DNA of 64,000 nt from Sulfitobacter indolifex (GTDB lineage: Bacteria; Pseudomonadota; Alphaproteobacteria; Rhodobacterales; Rhodobacteraceae): the NCBI RefSeq assembly GCF_022788655.1, contig NZ_CP084951.1:992001-1056000 (forward strand). Reading direction: 5' to 3'. The translations under genes were made by a program, and so were the position numbers. How positions within the stretch are numbered: the stretch's first letter is position 1; each line of letters begins with the position of its first letter. Under the pieces are notes generated by a model. It searched no databases. It had not been told where the DNA came from and saw nothing but the letters and a program-made list of their open reading frames with translations. Positions 1-8,569 of this stretch are shown one piece after another.

Positions 1-531
1 AGGCAGCAACGTCAGATGCATGAAGATACACTGTCCGCGCGGCTTATCTTGGCTGAACTGGCGGATCGCTTCGAAGAAGGGCAGGCCTTCAATGTCGCCC
101 ACAGTGCCGCCGATTTCGCAAAGCATGAAGTCAACTTCATCGCCGCCAATGTCGAGGAAGTCTTTGATCTCATTCGTCACATGCGGGATGACCTGAATGG
201 TCTTGCCCAGATAATCGCCCCGCCGCTCTTTCTCCAAAACGGTGGAGTAGACGCGACCCGAGCTGATGCTGTCAGTCTTGCGCGCGGCAACGCCGGTGAA
301 GCGTTCGTAGTGGCCCAGATCAAGATCGGTTTCCGCGCCATCGTCGGTGACGAAAACTTCGCCATGCTCAAAGGGCGACATCGTGCCGGGATCGACGTTC
401 AGATAAGGGTCCAACTTGCGCAGACGTACCGAAAAGCCACGTGCCTGAAGCAAAGCGCCCAAGGCCGCCGAGGCCAGCCCCTTGCCCAGAGACGAGACCA
501 CACCGCCGGTGATGAAAATATAGCGTGCCAT
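1..531 (-). CDS. pyrG: CTP synthase, N-terminal part (cut by window edge)
   Basis: Codes for the first 177 residues of CTP synthase, which makes CTP from UTP, ATP and glutamine in the cytosol. The protein opens [18 protein letters not shown], the invariant start of the synthetase domain with its ATP-binding loop. It continues through the [13 protein letters not shown] and HYERF blocks to the [12 protein letters not shown] block, all standard for PyrG. The glutamine amidotransferase half lies outside the window. secG lies upstream on the same strand, an order I recall from other alphaproteobacteria. Identity is certain from the signature; the rest of the gene cannot be seen. Confidence 0.97.
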   Translation of the reverse strand, partial: MARYIFITGGVVSSLGKGLASAALGALLQARGFSVRLRKLDPYLNVDPGTMSPFEHGEVFVTDDGAETDLDLGHYERFTGVAARKTDSISSGRVYSTVLEKERRGDYLGKTIQVIPHVTNEIKDFLDIGGDEVDFMLCEIGGTVGDIEGLPFFEAIRQFSQDKPRGQCIFMHLTLLP

Positions 532-648
532 GTGATCAGAGACCCCCGTGAATTCAAAGTTTGTAGCTGGCAAAAACCAACCAAACGCGCTGCGGAAAAC
601 CGCAGCCCACGGGATTTAAGCCTTATAGGATTCGGACGTTCAAAGCAA

Positions 649-682
649 GGCCCGCCGCAACATGATGTTGCAAACTCGGGCC
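649..682 (-). terminator. Two-tier hairpin between secG and pyrG, possible terminator
   Basis: An outer 6-bp stem (GGCCCG/CGGGCC) encloses a perfect 7-bp stem (GCAACAT, one-base loop, ATGTTGC). It lies just after the secG stop on the minus strand. The following T-tract is weak (TTGCTTTG), so it may be a poor intrinsic terminator or an attenuator before pyrG. Confidence 0.4.
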
Positions 683-709
683 GTGCCTCAAGGTTTTGTG
701 TTCGTTAGT

Positions 710-1066
710 TTAATCGGCCGCAGGGACCAGCGGTGTGTTGCCATCCGCAGACGGCGGCAGCAGATCATCGCCTGCAGGCAGCGCCGGGCTGCCGTTCTGG
801 GCGGGCGGTGTCGCGCTCAGCCGGTCAATGACCGACGAGCCTGCAGATTTTTCCGCCGCGATAATGGTCAAGGTGATCGAAGTGACGATGAAACCAGCGG
901 CGAGGATCCAAGTGATCTTGCCCAAAGCGGTAGCAGCCGAGCGGCCAGAAACAGCGCCGCCGCCGCCACCCATGCCAAGGCCGCCGCCCTCAGACCGTTG
1001 CAGCAGCACCACGGCGATAAGGCCAAGGGCCAGAATCAGGTGAATGATCAGAACGACATTTTCCAT
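710..1066 (-). CDS. secG: Preprotein translocase subunit SecG
   Basis: A 118-residue SecG, the small accessory subunit of the SecYEG channel in the inner membrane. The first membrane span is about residues 3-21 (MENVVLIIHLILALGLIAVV). The conserved LLQRSEGGGLG loop follows, then a Gly-rich stretch, a second span about residues 50-72, and a Pro/Ala-rich tail typical of alphaproteobacterial SecG. The open frame runs 79 codons further upstream, but that extension is charged, Cys- and His-rich and unlike any SecG. The internal ATG at 1066 gives the canonical N terminus, so I chose it. The next gene on the strand is pyrG. Confidence 0.93.
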   Translation of the reverse strand: MENVVLIIHLILALGLIAVVLLQRSEGGGLGMGGGGGAVSGRSAATALGKITWILAAGFIVTSITLTIIAAEKSAGSSVIDRLSATPPAQNGSPALPAGDDLLPPSADGNTPLVPAAD

Positions 1067-1188
1067 GGGCGAGACTGCTTTCGGTTTTGGTTGGCGGGTA
1101 TCTATTCGTCTTTGACCATGGGGGCAAGGGTGGATTGCCGCGTGGCGGCGATCGGATTGGACAGGAGGCAACGGGGAGACCCACAGAC

Positions 1189-1218
1189 AAAGACCGCCGC
1201 ATTGGGGCGACGGTCTTT
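1189..1218 (-). terminator. Hairpin terminator without an obvious upstream gene
   Basis: A 12-bp inverted repeat (AAAGACCGCCGC/GCGACGGTCTTT) with a 6-base loop. The single mismatch becomes a G-U wobble when transcribed from the minus strand, which favours that direction. No protein gene precedes it on that strand, so it either closes a small RNA or sits in the secG leader. Confidence 0.5.
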
Positions 1219-1284
1219 TGAAGCGGTACTCAACCACAATATGTAAGAGGGCTATCCTGGAATTAAGGTGGTGCAGACTCGCCT
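1189..1284 (-). ncRNA. Candidate small RNA upstream of secG
   Basis: Between the divergent secG and nitrile hydratase genes there are about 336 bases without a protein gene. On the minus strand a plausible promoter (1289-1316) is followed by about 95 bases and then the 12-bp hairpin at 1189-1218. That layout is typical of an independent small RNA. The alternative is a long structured secG leader. I do not recognise the RNA as tRNA, SRP RNA or 6S RNA. Confidence 0.3.
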
Positions 1285-1288
1285 CGTA

Positions 1289-1316
1289 CAGATAGCATAA
1301 CATAAAACAGCGCCAA
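1289..1316 (-). promoter_or_regulatory. Possible sigma-70 promoter for the small RNA or secG
   Basis: On the minus strand TTGGCG (1316-1311) is followed after 16 bases by TATCTG (1294-1289). Both boxes are imperfect. The spacing and the downstream terminator are the main support. Confidence 0.3.
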
Positions 1317-1402
1317 ATTCGCCTGTATTGTTTTCAGGAAAATGAACGGATTGCGCGGTTTCGGCGATGGACAGCCGACCGCGCCTCGGGCACTCTGCGA
1401 CC

Positions 1403-2020
1403 ATGCCTCATGATCATTCAGACCACGACCATCCCCATGCCCTGCTGCCGCCTGAGCCTGCGCTTAGGGTCAAGGCGCTGGAAACACTGCTGACGCGCAA
1501 GGGGCTGATTGACCCCGCAGCGCTGGATGAAATCATCGACACCTATGAGAACCGCATCGGCCCGCGGAACGGTGCAGAGGTCGTCGCACGCGCCTGGAGC
1601 GATCCTGATTTTCGCGCGGCTTTATTGAAAGACGCAACCGCCGTGGTGGCCGAGATGAGCTTCTTTGGGCGGCAAGGTGAACATATGGTCGCGGTCGAAA
1701 ACACCGACGAGGTGCACAACATCGTCGTTTGCACCTTGTGCAGTTGCTATCCGTGGCCGCTGTTGGGCATCCCGCCGGGTTGGTACAAATCCGATGCCTA
1801 CCGCGCCCGCGTGGTGCGTGAGCCGCGCAAAGTACTGGCGGAGTTCGGTGTCGAACTTTCCGCTGAGACCGCCGTGCGCGTCTGGGATTCGACCGCTGAA
1901 GTACGCTATCTGGTCGTCCCGCAGCGCCCGGCAGGCAGTGAGGGGTTAGACGTCGCGGCACTGGCCGATCTCGTCACCCGCGACAGTATGATCGGCACCG
2001 GATTGGCCAAAGCCCCATGA
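1403..2020 (+). CDS. nthA: Cobalt-type nitrile hydratase, alpha subunit
   Basis: The 205-residue alpha subunit of nitrile hydratase, which hydrates nitriles to amides in the cytosol as an alpha-beta heterodimer. The metal-binding motif is CTLCSC inside [15 protein letters not shown]. The Thr in CTLC, rather than Ser, is the mark of the non-corrin cobalt type; the Cys residues supply the metal site and are normally oxidised. A His/Asp-rich N terminus ([12 protein letters not shown]) is typical. I chose ATG 1403 over the frame opening at 1367 because it gives the usual start. The stop overlaps the beta-subunit ATG by four bases (ATGA), so the two are coupled. Confidence 0.96.
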   Translation: MPHDHSDHDHPHALLPPEPALRVKALETLLTRKGLIDPAALDEIIDTYENRIGPRNGAEVVARAWSDPDFRAALLKDATAVVAEMSFFGRQGEHMVAVENTDEVHNIVVCTLCSCYPWPLLGIPPGWYKSDAYRARVVREPRKVLAEFGVELSAETAVRVWDSTAEVRYLVVPQRPAGSEGLDVAALADLVTRDSMIGTGLAKAP

Positions 2021-2691
2021 CCCGCGTGCATGATATGGGCGGACGTTTCGGCGATGGCGCAGTGACCCCGGAGGCGGAAGACGTGGTCTTTCACGCCGAT
2101 TGGCACCCGCGCGCCTTGGCGCTAACCTTGGCCACGGGTGCTTTAGGCAAATGGAACATCGACGTCTCGCGCCATACCCGCGAATGTCTGGCCCCCACCG
2201 ACTACGCGCGGTTCAGCTATTACGAGAAGTGGATTGCCGGAGTGGCTGATATGCTGGTCGCCCGTGGGGTGGTCAGTCGTGAGGAGCTTGCAGGAACGGC
2301 AGACCCCACGCCAAGCCCGCTGGCGGAAAAGACGTTGAAAGCACCTCAAGTTGCAGGGGTGCTGGCCCGAGGTGGCCCGGCCGATCGCACCTCTAATATC
2401 GCTGCGATCTTCGCGCCCGGTGACGCTGTGGTTACCCGCAAACAGCCAGAAAATACCATCGTCCCCGGCGGCCACACCCGGTTGCCCGCCTATGCCGCTG
2501 GCGCGCGGGGGCGGGTGCTGCGGCTGCATGGCACACATGTCTTGCCTGACAGCAACGCCCACGATCTGGGTGAGGCGCCCGAGCCGCTTTATGCCGTGGC
2601 CTTCCCGGCCAGCGAACTCTGGGCGCATCCCGAACATCCCCGTGATGAGGTCGTGCTCGATCTGTGGCAAAGCTATCTGGAAATCCCATGA
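2017..2691 (+). CDS. nthB: Nitrile hydratase, beta subunit
   Basis: A 224-residue beta subunit that forms part of the active-site cavity of nitrile hydratase. It opens with the conserved [14 protein letters not shown] block, has the helical [18 protein letters not shown] region in the middle, and ends in the SH3-like C-terminal domain ([34 protein letters not shown]). Length is normal for the family. It overlaps nthA by ATGA upstream and the accessory gene downstream in the same way, so the three genes form a tightly coupled operon in the order alpha, beta, accessory. Confidence 0.95.
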   Translation: MTRVHDMGGRFGDGAVTPEAEDVVFHADWHPRALALTLATGALGKWNIDVSRHTRECLAPTDYARFSYYEKWIAGVADMLVARGVVSREELAGTADPTPSPLAEKTLKAPQVAGVLARGGPADRTSNIAAIFAPGDAVVTRKQPENTIVPGGHTRLPAYAAGARGRVLRLHGTHVLPDSNAHDLGEAPEPLYAVAFPASELWAHPEHPRDEVVLDLWQSYLEIP

Positions 2692-3014
2692 GCGCCCCGG
2701 AACCGGCCTTTGAAGCGCCTTGGCACGCGCAACTTTTTGCGTTGACGGTGCATCTGAACGAGAGCGGCCTTTTCGACTGGCCCTTTTGGGCCGACCGCTT
2801 TGGCGCGACACTCGCCCGACACGGGCTGGCGCGAGAGTTGAACGGTGGTGAAGATTACTTTAACGCATGGCTGGAAACTCTCGAAACCCTGTTAATTGAC
2901 GCGGGCTACGCCCGCCCCGGTGATCTGCGTGCTCTGCGCGACGGGTGGGAGGCCGCCTATCTCAGCACGCCACACGGCGCGCCGGTGCATTTGAACGAAC
3001 CGCAAAGCGGCTAA
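2688..3014 (+). CDS. Nitrile hydratase accessory protein (beta-like activator)
   Basis: A 108-residue protein resembling the helical N-terminal half of the nitrile hydratase beta subunit (PWHAQLFALTVHLNESGLFDWPFWADRFGATL, then YFNAWLETLETLL). Members of this family act as small chaperones that deliver cobalt and help Cys oxidation by swapping the alpha subunit in a self-subunit exchange. The ATG at 2688 overlaps the nthB stop. The longer frame from 2664 would run into nthB and is not needed. No separate cobalt transporter gene is adjacent. Confidence 0.85.
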   Translation: MSAPEPAFEAPWHAQLFALTVHLNESGLFDWPFWADRFGATLARHGLARELNGGEDYFNAWLETLETLLIDAGYARPGDLRALRDGWEAAYLSTPHGAPVHLNEPQSG

Positions 3015-3104
3015 ATCTACTCGCTGGCGCTAAGCGCGTTTTTCGAGTTTCACACACCAGCCTCTGTCGCTATACGGGCGCGGGACATCGCAAAGGAATA
3101 TATC

Positions 3105-4400
3105 ATGGCCAATGTCGTCGTTGTCGGCGCCCAATGGGGTGACGAGGGAAAAGGCAAGATCGTTGACTGGCTCAGCGAACGCGCAGATGTGATCGCACGC
3201 TTTCAAGGCGGGCATAACGCGGGCCACACTTTGGTCATCGACGGCAAGGTTTATAAGCTGCACGCGCTGCCTTCGGGCGTGGTGCGCGGCGGTAAGCTTT
3301 CGGTCATCGGCAATGGCGTGGTGCTGGACCCGTGGCACCTGCTGAAAGAGATTGAGACGATCGAAGGGCAGGGTGTTGAGATCAACCCCGAGAACCTGAT
3401 GATCGCGGAAAACACGCCGCTGATCCTGCCGTTCCACGGCGAATTGGACCGCGCCCGCGAAGAAGCGGCGAGCAAGGGCACCAAGATCGGAACCACCGGC
3501 CGCGGCATTGGCCCCTGCTACGAAGACAAGGTTGGCCGCCGCGCCATCCGCGTTGCCGATCTGGCGGACCCTGCGACGCTAGAAGCCCGCGTTGACCGCG
3601 CGCTGCAGCACCACGATCCGCTGCGCAAAGGTCTGGGTGTTGAGGCCATTGACCGCGATGCGCTGATTGCGCAACTGCAAGAAATCGCTCCGAAAATCAT
3701 GCCTTTCGCCGCACCTGTGTGGAAGGTGCTGGCCGAAAAGCGCAAAGCTGGCAAACGCATCCTCTTCGAAGGGGCCCAGGGCGCGCTGTTGGACATCGAC
3801 TTTGGCACTTATCCTTTCGTTACCTCCTCCAACGTGATTGCAGGGCAGGCGGCGACCGGCGTGGGCCTTGGCCCCACGGCCATCGATTATGTGCTGGGCA
3901 TCGTCAAAGCCTATACCACCCGCGTCGGCGAAGGCCCGTTCCCGACCGAATTGGAAGACGCAGACGGCCAACGTTTGGGTGAGCGGGGCCATGAGTTCGG
4001 CACCACCACCGGGCGCAAGCGCCGTTGCGGTTGGTTCGACGCGGCCCTGCTGCGCCAAACCTGCGCGACCTCCGGAATCACCGGCATCTGCCTGACCAAG
4101 CTTGACGTGCTCGACGGGTTCGAGACGCTGAAAGTTTGCGTGGGCTATGACTTGGATGGCGAACGGCTCGACTATCTGCCGACCGCCGCCGAACAGCAGG
4201 CGCGCTGCGTGCCAATCTATGAAGAACTGCCGGGCTGGTCCGAATCGACCGAAGGCGCGCGCAGCTGGGCGGAATTGCCCGCCAATGCGATCAAATACGT
4301 GCGCCGGATTGAAGAGTTGATCCAATGCCCCGTCGCGCTGGTCTCAACCTCGCCGGAGCGGGAGGACACCATTCTGGTGACCGACCCTTTCGCGGACTGA
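3105..4400 (+). CDS. purA: Adenylosuccinate synthetase
   Basis: A 431-residue PurA that joins IMP and aspartate using GTP, the first committed step to AMP. It shows the N-terminal GTP-binding [11 protein letters not shown] loop, [10 protein letters not shown], the [13 protein letters not shown] block, [22 protein letters not shown] and the C-terminal TGRKRRCGW region. Length and motifs are complete. A good ribosome site (AAAGGA) lies 7-8 bases before the ATG. It is followed after four bases by a small DUF2842 membrane protein, probably on the same transcript. Confidence 0.98.
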   Translation: MANVVVVGAQWGDEGKGKIVDWLSERADVIARFQGGHNAGHTLVIDGKVYKLHALPSGVVRGGKLSVIGNGVVLDPWHLLKEIETIEGQGVEINPENLMIAENTPLILPFHGELDRAREEAASKGTKIGTTGRGIGPCYEDKVGRRAIRVADLADPATLEARVDRALQHHDPLRKGLGVEAIDRDALIAQLQEIAPKIMPFAAPVWKVLAEKRKAGKRILFEGAQGALLDIDFGTYPFVTSSNVIAGQAATGVGLGPTAIDYVLGIVKAYTTRVGEGPFPTELEDADGQRLGERGHEFGTTTGRKRRCGWFDAALLRQTCATSGITGICLTKLDVLDGFETLKVCVGYDLDGERLDYLPTAAEQQARCVPIYEELPGWSESTEGARSWAELPANAIKYVRRIEELIQCPVALVSTSPEREDTILVTDPFAD

Positions 4401-4404
4401 TCTG

Positions 4405-4632
4405 ATGGCGCTGAGCTACAAAGCACGCCGCCGTTGGGCGCTGGTGATCCTGCTGATCGGGCTGCCAAGCTATATTGCCGTGGCGGTCTGGACGGTGGCC
4501 CAATTCGACCGCCCGCCGGTGCTGCTTGAGCTTGGCATCTATGTCGCCCTTGGCATCGTTTGGGCGCTGCCGTTCAAATTTGTCTTTAAGGGCATTGGAC
4601 AGGCGGACCCGGATGCGGGCGACGATCAGTAA
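4405..4632 (+). CDS. DUF2842 small membrane protein
   Basis: A 75-residue protein with a basic start (MALSYKARRR) and two membrane spans, about residues 11-32 and 41-60. The second span ends in the WALPFKFVFKGIG motif characteristic of DUF2842, a family largely confined to Alphaproteobacteria. Function is unknown. It starts four bases after purA and ends just before a strong terminator, so it is probably cotranscribed with purA. Confidence 0.85.
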   Translation: MALSYKARRRWALVILLIGLPSYIAVAVWTVAQFDRPPVLLELGIYVALGIVWALPFKFVFKGIGQADPDAGDDQ

Positions 4633-4641
4633 CACCTAATA

Positions 4642-4667
4642 AAAAAGCGCCCCACGGGGCGCTTTTT
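4642..4667. terminator. Strong bidirectional intrinsic terminator
   Basis: A perfect 12-bp inverted repeat, AAAAAGCGCCCC / GGGGCGCTTTTT. The A-tract on one side and T-tract on the other let it stop transcription from both purA-DUF2842 (+) and the facing gene at 4691-6808 (-). Confidence 0.92.
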
Positions 4668-4690
4668 CGTATCTCCACTGTGGCCGGGGT

Positions 4691-6808
4691 TTACCCCACG
4701 GCGCGGTGGTCGGGGCGGTAGCCAATCTCATCTGACACGGTGAACCGCCCGCCTTTGATCTTTTCGATCTTGCCCGCGCGCAGCAACTGGCCGAAAGAGC
4801 GCAGCCCATCTTCGCGGGTGAAGTCCGGCAGGCCGACCGAGCGTACCTTGCCCATCAACTGCGGGCGGGAGAATTGATCACGACCCTCCACAAAAGACAT
4901 GTAAGACGCCGCCGCTTCGAGCAGTTCGGGCAGTTTGGTGGCCCCCATGTCCGCCGCGAAATCGGCAAAGCTTTCGGCATCGGGGTTGGTCTTGACGGGC
5001 TCAACCACCGCGGCCACGCGGCGCGGACGTACGGGGCCAGCATTGCGCAGTTTGTCAACGTCGATGCGCTGCTCGGCCACCAGCTTTAGCGGGGCAGGGC
5101 GGGCGTCGTTGTTCGGGCGCTCGGTCCGCGTGGGGCGGCTGATTGGGCGGCGCGGGCGGACCACATCGGCTAGATCTTCGCGGTAAGCGTCGTCCGACGT
5201 CGCTGTCGTGGCACGGCCACCCATGGCTTCATCAGCCTTCTTGGCGGCGACAGCAGCGCGCAGATGGGCAAAGGCATCGCGGCGCGTCGTGCTTTCCGGC
5301 TCATCCATCTTGCTGTCGGTTTCTGCCATCAGCCGCGACATGTCTGGGCCGGTCTCATCATCGAGGGTGGGCAGGCTGTGGCGCGCGGCTTGAGCAGGTG
5401 CGACTTCTTCCTCGGCCAGCTCAGCTGCGTCTTCGGTCGTTTCAGCCTCTGCGGCGGGCGCGAAATCCTCGCCTTCAGCCTCAGCAGGTGCTGCCTCTTC
5501 CTCGGTCATTTCGACTGCGGGCTTAGGCGTTTTTTCCTCTTGCACGGGGGCCGCACCGCCAAGCTCGGCTTCCAAAGCAGCCAGTTCACGGGCCAACTCA
5601 TCTTCATCCTCAACCGAAAGGGTCGAGCTGGGCTTCGCTTCTGCTTTTGCTGCGGGTGCTTTTTTCGGGGTCTCGTCAGAGACTTCTTCCAAATCGCCCC
5701 GTGCCACAGCGGCTTCGAGATCGGAGCGTTTGACTTTGATCACCCGACCCTTGCGGGGAAGATCGGCGGCTTCGACTTCTGATGCAGCCTCTGCGTTTTC
5801 GTCAAACAGGCTCTCTGCAGTTTCCGCAGTCTCGCCTTCATCATCTTCAGTGGCGTCAAGACGGTTAAGGATGTCGGAAAGATCATCTTCTTCGTCTTCT
5901 GCATCCGCGTCGGCCTTATGCGTGGCCTCATCAGCCTGCAGCGCGTCTTCGATGTCACGGCGGGCGGCGGCGATGGCGGCTTCGCTCTCCTGGGCTTCTG
6001 TGCGCGGCTCAGCAGCGACAGGTGCTGTCTTCGGTGCAGCAGGCGCCTCTTCCTCATCATAGCCCGCTGCATCGTCCTCGTCCTGCTGGGCGACAACGGC
6101 GCGGATGCGCTGAAGTTTGGCGGCGATGCTGTCGGCAGGCGCGGTGTTCGCAGCAGGAACCTCTTCGGCGGCAGCTGTCTGTGCTTCGTCTTCGTAGTGA
6201 GACTGCGGCTGCGGGCTGGCGGCAAAGAATGCTTCTGCGTCGCTTGTGTCGTCTTCCTTAATGCCCACGCTCGGTGCATGGGCCATCGGAGCCGCCGCAG
6301 GCGCAGGCTCGGCCATCACGGCAGTGTCTGCGATCGCCGCTTCGGGTGCGTCTGGTGTTTCTGGCGTTGCAACGGCGGCGGTATCGGCAATCTCAGCCTT
6401 GAGCGGGGCTGGTGCCTCTTCCGCAACGGGGGCTTGCGCTGCCGTGCGGGGTGCTGCCGCCGGAGTCTCGGCTGGTGCGGCCTGAGCCACGGGAGCCTGA
6501 GCCACGGGAGCCTGAGCCACGGGAGCCTGGGCCGGGGCATCCGGGCTATGATCTTCCAGCGCGCTCAGCACGATCTTGCCTTCTTGCTCACGCGCCTGAA
6601 CCCGACGGGATACTTCACGCTGTGCGATCCGGGTGAGCATTTCCGCATCCGGCTGTGGAGGTTCGGCACCGAAGTAGCGGTCATCCGAGGCTAGGTCGCG
6701 GAAATATTCGGCAATGGCTTTCATGGTGCCAAATGAATCGTCGAAGCCTTCCAGGGTGCACGAAAAAGTGCCATAGGAGACCGTTAAGATTTTGTTGCTG
6801 TTCATCAT
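4691..6808 (-). CDS. Large acidic Ala/Glu/Pro-rich protein of unknown function
   Basis: A 705-residue protein. Residues 1-90 form a conserved-looking head (MMNSNKILTVSYGTFSCTLE, then FGTMKAIAEYFRDLASDDRYFGAEPP). The middle 400 or so residues are low-complexity Ala/Glu/Asp/Pro with repeats (APVAQ in series). A basic stretch rich in RPRR follows. The last 110 residues look folded again (YMSFVEGRDQFSRPQLMGKV, ending DEIGYRPDHRAVG). Homologues in Rhodobacteraceae are, as I recall, often labelled chemotaxis protein CheA, but no His-kinase motif is present and I do not support that. The ATG pair at 6808/6805 follows a GAGGA ribosome site; the frame opening at 6886 does not. Layout suggests a disordered scaffold with two end domains. 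Confidence 0.75.
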   Translation of the reverse strand: MMNSNKILTVSYGTFSCTLEGFDDSFGTMKAIAEYFRDLASDDRYFGAEPPQPDAEMLTRIAQREVSRRVQAREQEGKIVLSALEDHSPDAPAQAPVAQAPVAQAPVAQAAPAETPAAAPRTAAQAPVAEEAPAPLKAEIADTAAVATPETPDAPEAAIADTAVMAEPAPAAAPMAHAPSVGIKEDDTSDAEAFFAASPQPQSHYEDEAQTAAAEEVPAANTAPADSIAAKLQRIRAVVAQQDEDDAAGYDEEEAPAAPKTAPVAAEPRTEAQESEAAIAAARRDIEDALQADEATHKADADAEDEEDDLSDILNRLDATEDDEGETAETAESLFDENAEAASEVEAADLPRKGRVIKVKRSDLEAAVARGDLEEVSDETPKKAPAAKAEAKPSSTLSVEDEDELARELAALEAELGGAAPVQEEKTPKPAVEMTEEEAAPAEAEGEDFAPAAEAETTEDAAELAEEEVAPAQAARHSLPTLDDETGPDMSRLMAETDSKMDEPESTTRRDAFAHLRAAVAAKKADEAMGGRATTATSDDAYREDLADVVRPRRPISRPTRTERPNNDARPAPLKLVAEQRIDVDKLRNAGPVRPRRVAAVVEPVKTNPDAESFADFAADMGATKLPELLEAAASYMSFVEGRDQFSRPQLMGKVRSVGLPDFTREDGLRSFGQLLRAGKIEKIKGGRFTVSDEIGYRPDHRAVG
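6481..6525 (-). repeat. Three exact 15-bp tandem repeats coding APVAQ
   Basis: Three identical copies of CCTGAGCCACGGGAG (plus strand) lie within the acidic protein gene. Each encodes one five-residue unit, so the copy number can change without breaking the frame. Confidence 0.9.
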
Positions 6809-6939
6809 CGGATGCTCGTCCTCTGCGGTGTTGCAGGTATCGTTTACCACGATGTCCAAGACCAAAGCGGCTCGAATCTGTGCCATTCAGCGTATGATTT
6901 CAAGGCAAGATTAAGGCAGATTGCCAAAAGGGGCGTTAA

Positions 6940-7635
6940 TTGACCACTTCAGACTACATAGTTCGCGACAAGGGTCCAGTCACGCTGCTTGGCGGTGGGG
7001 AGGCCTTTGAGGGTGACCTTAAGGCGGCGCTGGCACTGGCGCCAACATGTGTCGCGGCTGACAGCGGTGCCGCGCTGGCCGTGGCAGCGGGTGTGCCGCT
7101 GGCGGCTGTCATTGGGGATTTTGATTCCACACCAGCAGAGGTGCTGGCGCAGATACCAGCAGGGCGACGCCACCGGATCGACGAGCAAGAGAGCACAGAT
7201 TTCGAAAAGGCGCTGACCCGGATCGACACGCCTTTGATCTTAGGGGTCGGCTTTACCGGGGCGCGCTTGGATCACCAGCTTGCGGCGTTCAACACGCTCG
7301 CGGCTCATCCGCATCGGTCCTGCATCCTGCTGGGCGCGCAGGAGATTGTTCTGCTCGCGCCGCCTCGGATCACGCTGCCCACAGCGGCGGGGGATGTGGT
7401 CTCCCTCATGCCTCTCGGCCCGGTGCAGGGGCGCAGCGTCGGTTTGGAATGGCCGATTGACGGGTTAAACTTCGCCCCCGGCGGGCGGATTGGAACCTCG
7501 AACCGAGCTACGGGGCCTGTCGCGCTGGAGATGGCCGGACCGGAAATGCTGTTGATTTTGCCGCGCTCCCTTGTGGCGCCGCTGGTGGCGCAACTGCTGC
7601 GGCCAGAGCATACGCCGTGGCCCGCTCGCGCATAA
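6940..7635 (+). CDS. thiN: Thiamine pyrophosphokinase
   Basis: A 231-residue enzyme that converts thiamine and ATP to thiamine pyrophosphate. Diagnostic motifs are VTLLGGGEA, CVAADSGAA, AVIGDFDST, the acidic EQESTDFEKAL block that binds Mg-ATP, and GFTGARLDHQ. The C-terminal beta domain (SLMPLGPVQGRSVGLEWPIDGL) binds thiamine. The start appears to be TTG at 6940 after AAAAGGGG; no ATG in frame gives a better fit. Its last 128 bases overlap the end of the convergent transporter gene. Confidence 0.9.
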   Translation: MTTSDYIVRDKGPVTLLGGGEAFEGDLKAALALAPTCVAADSGAALAVAAGVPLAAVIGDFDSTPAEVLAQIPAGRRHRIDEQESTDFEKALTRIDTPLILGVGFTGARLDHQLAAFNTLAAHPHRSCILLGAQEIVLLAPPRITLPTAAGDVVSLMPLGPVQGRSVGLEWPIDGLNFAPGGRIGTSNRATGPVALEMAGPEMLLILPRSLVAPLVAQLLRPEHTPWPARA

Positions 7636-8497
7636 TAATGTAGAGCCCCGCGCTGACGGTGATCAAAATACCCAAGCCCGCCAATAGGTTTGGCAGGTCG
7701 GAGAAAATGATTAACCCAAGCAGTGTGGCGAAAGGGATCTCAAGATATTGCATCGGGGCGAGGGTCGTCGATGGGGCAAAGCGAAGCGACCATGTCATCA
7801 GCAAGTGGGCGATGGTGCCAAGAAGCCCGATACCGAGCAGGAGGAACCAGTCCAACACATTGGGCTGGATGATCTGAAGCGGGGCGATCGGCATTACAGA
7901 GCCGAAAGCAAGCAAAGGTAAGATCATCACCACCGCCATAACGCCGCTGACGGCTTGAAGGTTGATCGGATCAGTTTGTTTCGCGATTTGACGCGTGACC
8001 AACATGAAGAATGAAAAGACCACCGCCACCACGATCGGCAGCAGCGCGGGCCAACCGACATTTGCGAAACTGGGCTGAACAATGAAAAGCGTGCCGAGAA
8101 ATCCAACAATGCTCGCCCCGAGCCGCCTTGGACCGACCTCTTCATTCAGGATGAATTTGCCAAGCAGCAGCATGAAAAACGGCATGACGAACGCGATCGC
8201 AACGGCATCGGCCAAGGGCAAGTACTTCAAAGCTGTGAACATCGCGGCGATTCCCGCCATATGCAGAATGGTCCGCAAAAGTGTCAGCCAGAACACCCGC
8301 CCACTCATGCGCCACGCCCGGCCCGATGCCCAAACGATTGGGATAAGGATCAACGCCTGAACGGCAAAGCGGATGAGCACGACCTGCCCAAGCGGGACCG
8401 ATGCGCCAAGCAGCTTGGCCACTGCATCACCGACAGGGGCTATGATGCAAAAACCCATCATCAGGGTTATTCCGATAAGAGGCCGATCCTGCTGCAT
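7508..8497 (-). CDS. EamA/DMT-family membrane transporter
   Basis: A 329-residue drug/metabolite-type transporter with about ten membrane spans in two five-helix EamA halves. The first half ends near residue 140 (FILNEEVGPRRLGASIVGFLG) and the second near 290 (IIFSDLPNLLAGLGILITVSAGLYII). The substrate cannot be told; metabolite export is usual. The last 40 or so residues are a Pro/Ala-rich tail that is encoded opposite thiN and may be dispensable. Upstream lies an intergenic run of heptamer repeats (8570-8667), so its expression may be affected by repeat length. Confidence 0.88.
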   Translation of the reverse strand: MQQDRPLIGITLMMGFCIIAPVGDAVAKLLGASVPLGQVVLIRFAVQALILIPIVWASGRAWRMSGRVFWLTLLRTILHMAGIAAMFTALKYLPLADAVAIAFVMPFFMLLLGKFILNEEVGPRRLGASIVGFLGTLFIVQPSFANVGWPALLPIVVAVVFSFFMLVTRQIAKQTDPINLQAVSGVMAVVMILPLLAFGSVMPIAPLQIIQPNVLDWFLLLGIGLLGTIAHLLMTWSLRFAPSTTLAPMQYLEIPFATLLGLIIFSDLPNLLAGLGILITVSAGLYIIMRERATAYALAAAVAPPAAPQGSAAKSTAFPVRPSPARQAP

Positions 8498-8569
8498 TGG
8501 GTAACGTTAAGGAAGATTATTGAACAGCGCAATCATTGGTTGAAAGTGGTGGGGGGAAATCGCGCTCTC

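Noticed and set aside
1067..1303. N-terminal extension of SecG
   Set aside because: The upstream codons are unlike SecG and include the terminator hairpin; the internal ATG gives the canonical N terminus.
3021..3046. Terminator after the nitrile hydratase operon
   Set aside because: Only a 4-5-bp stem around GCGC with a short T run; too weak to list.
5918..6694. 258-codon plus-strand frame opposite the acidic protein
   Set aside because: Low-complexity Cys/Arg/Gly-rich translation of the antisense of Ala/Glu repeats; no start signal.
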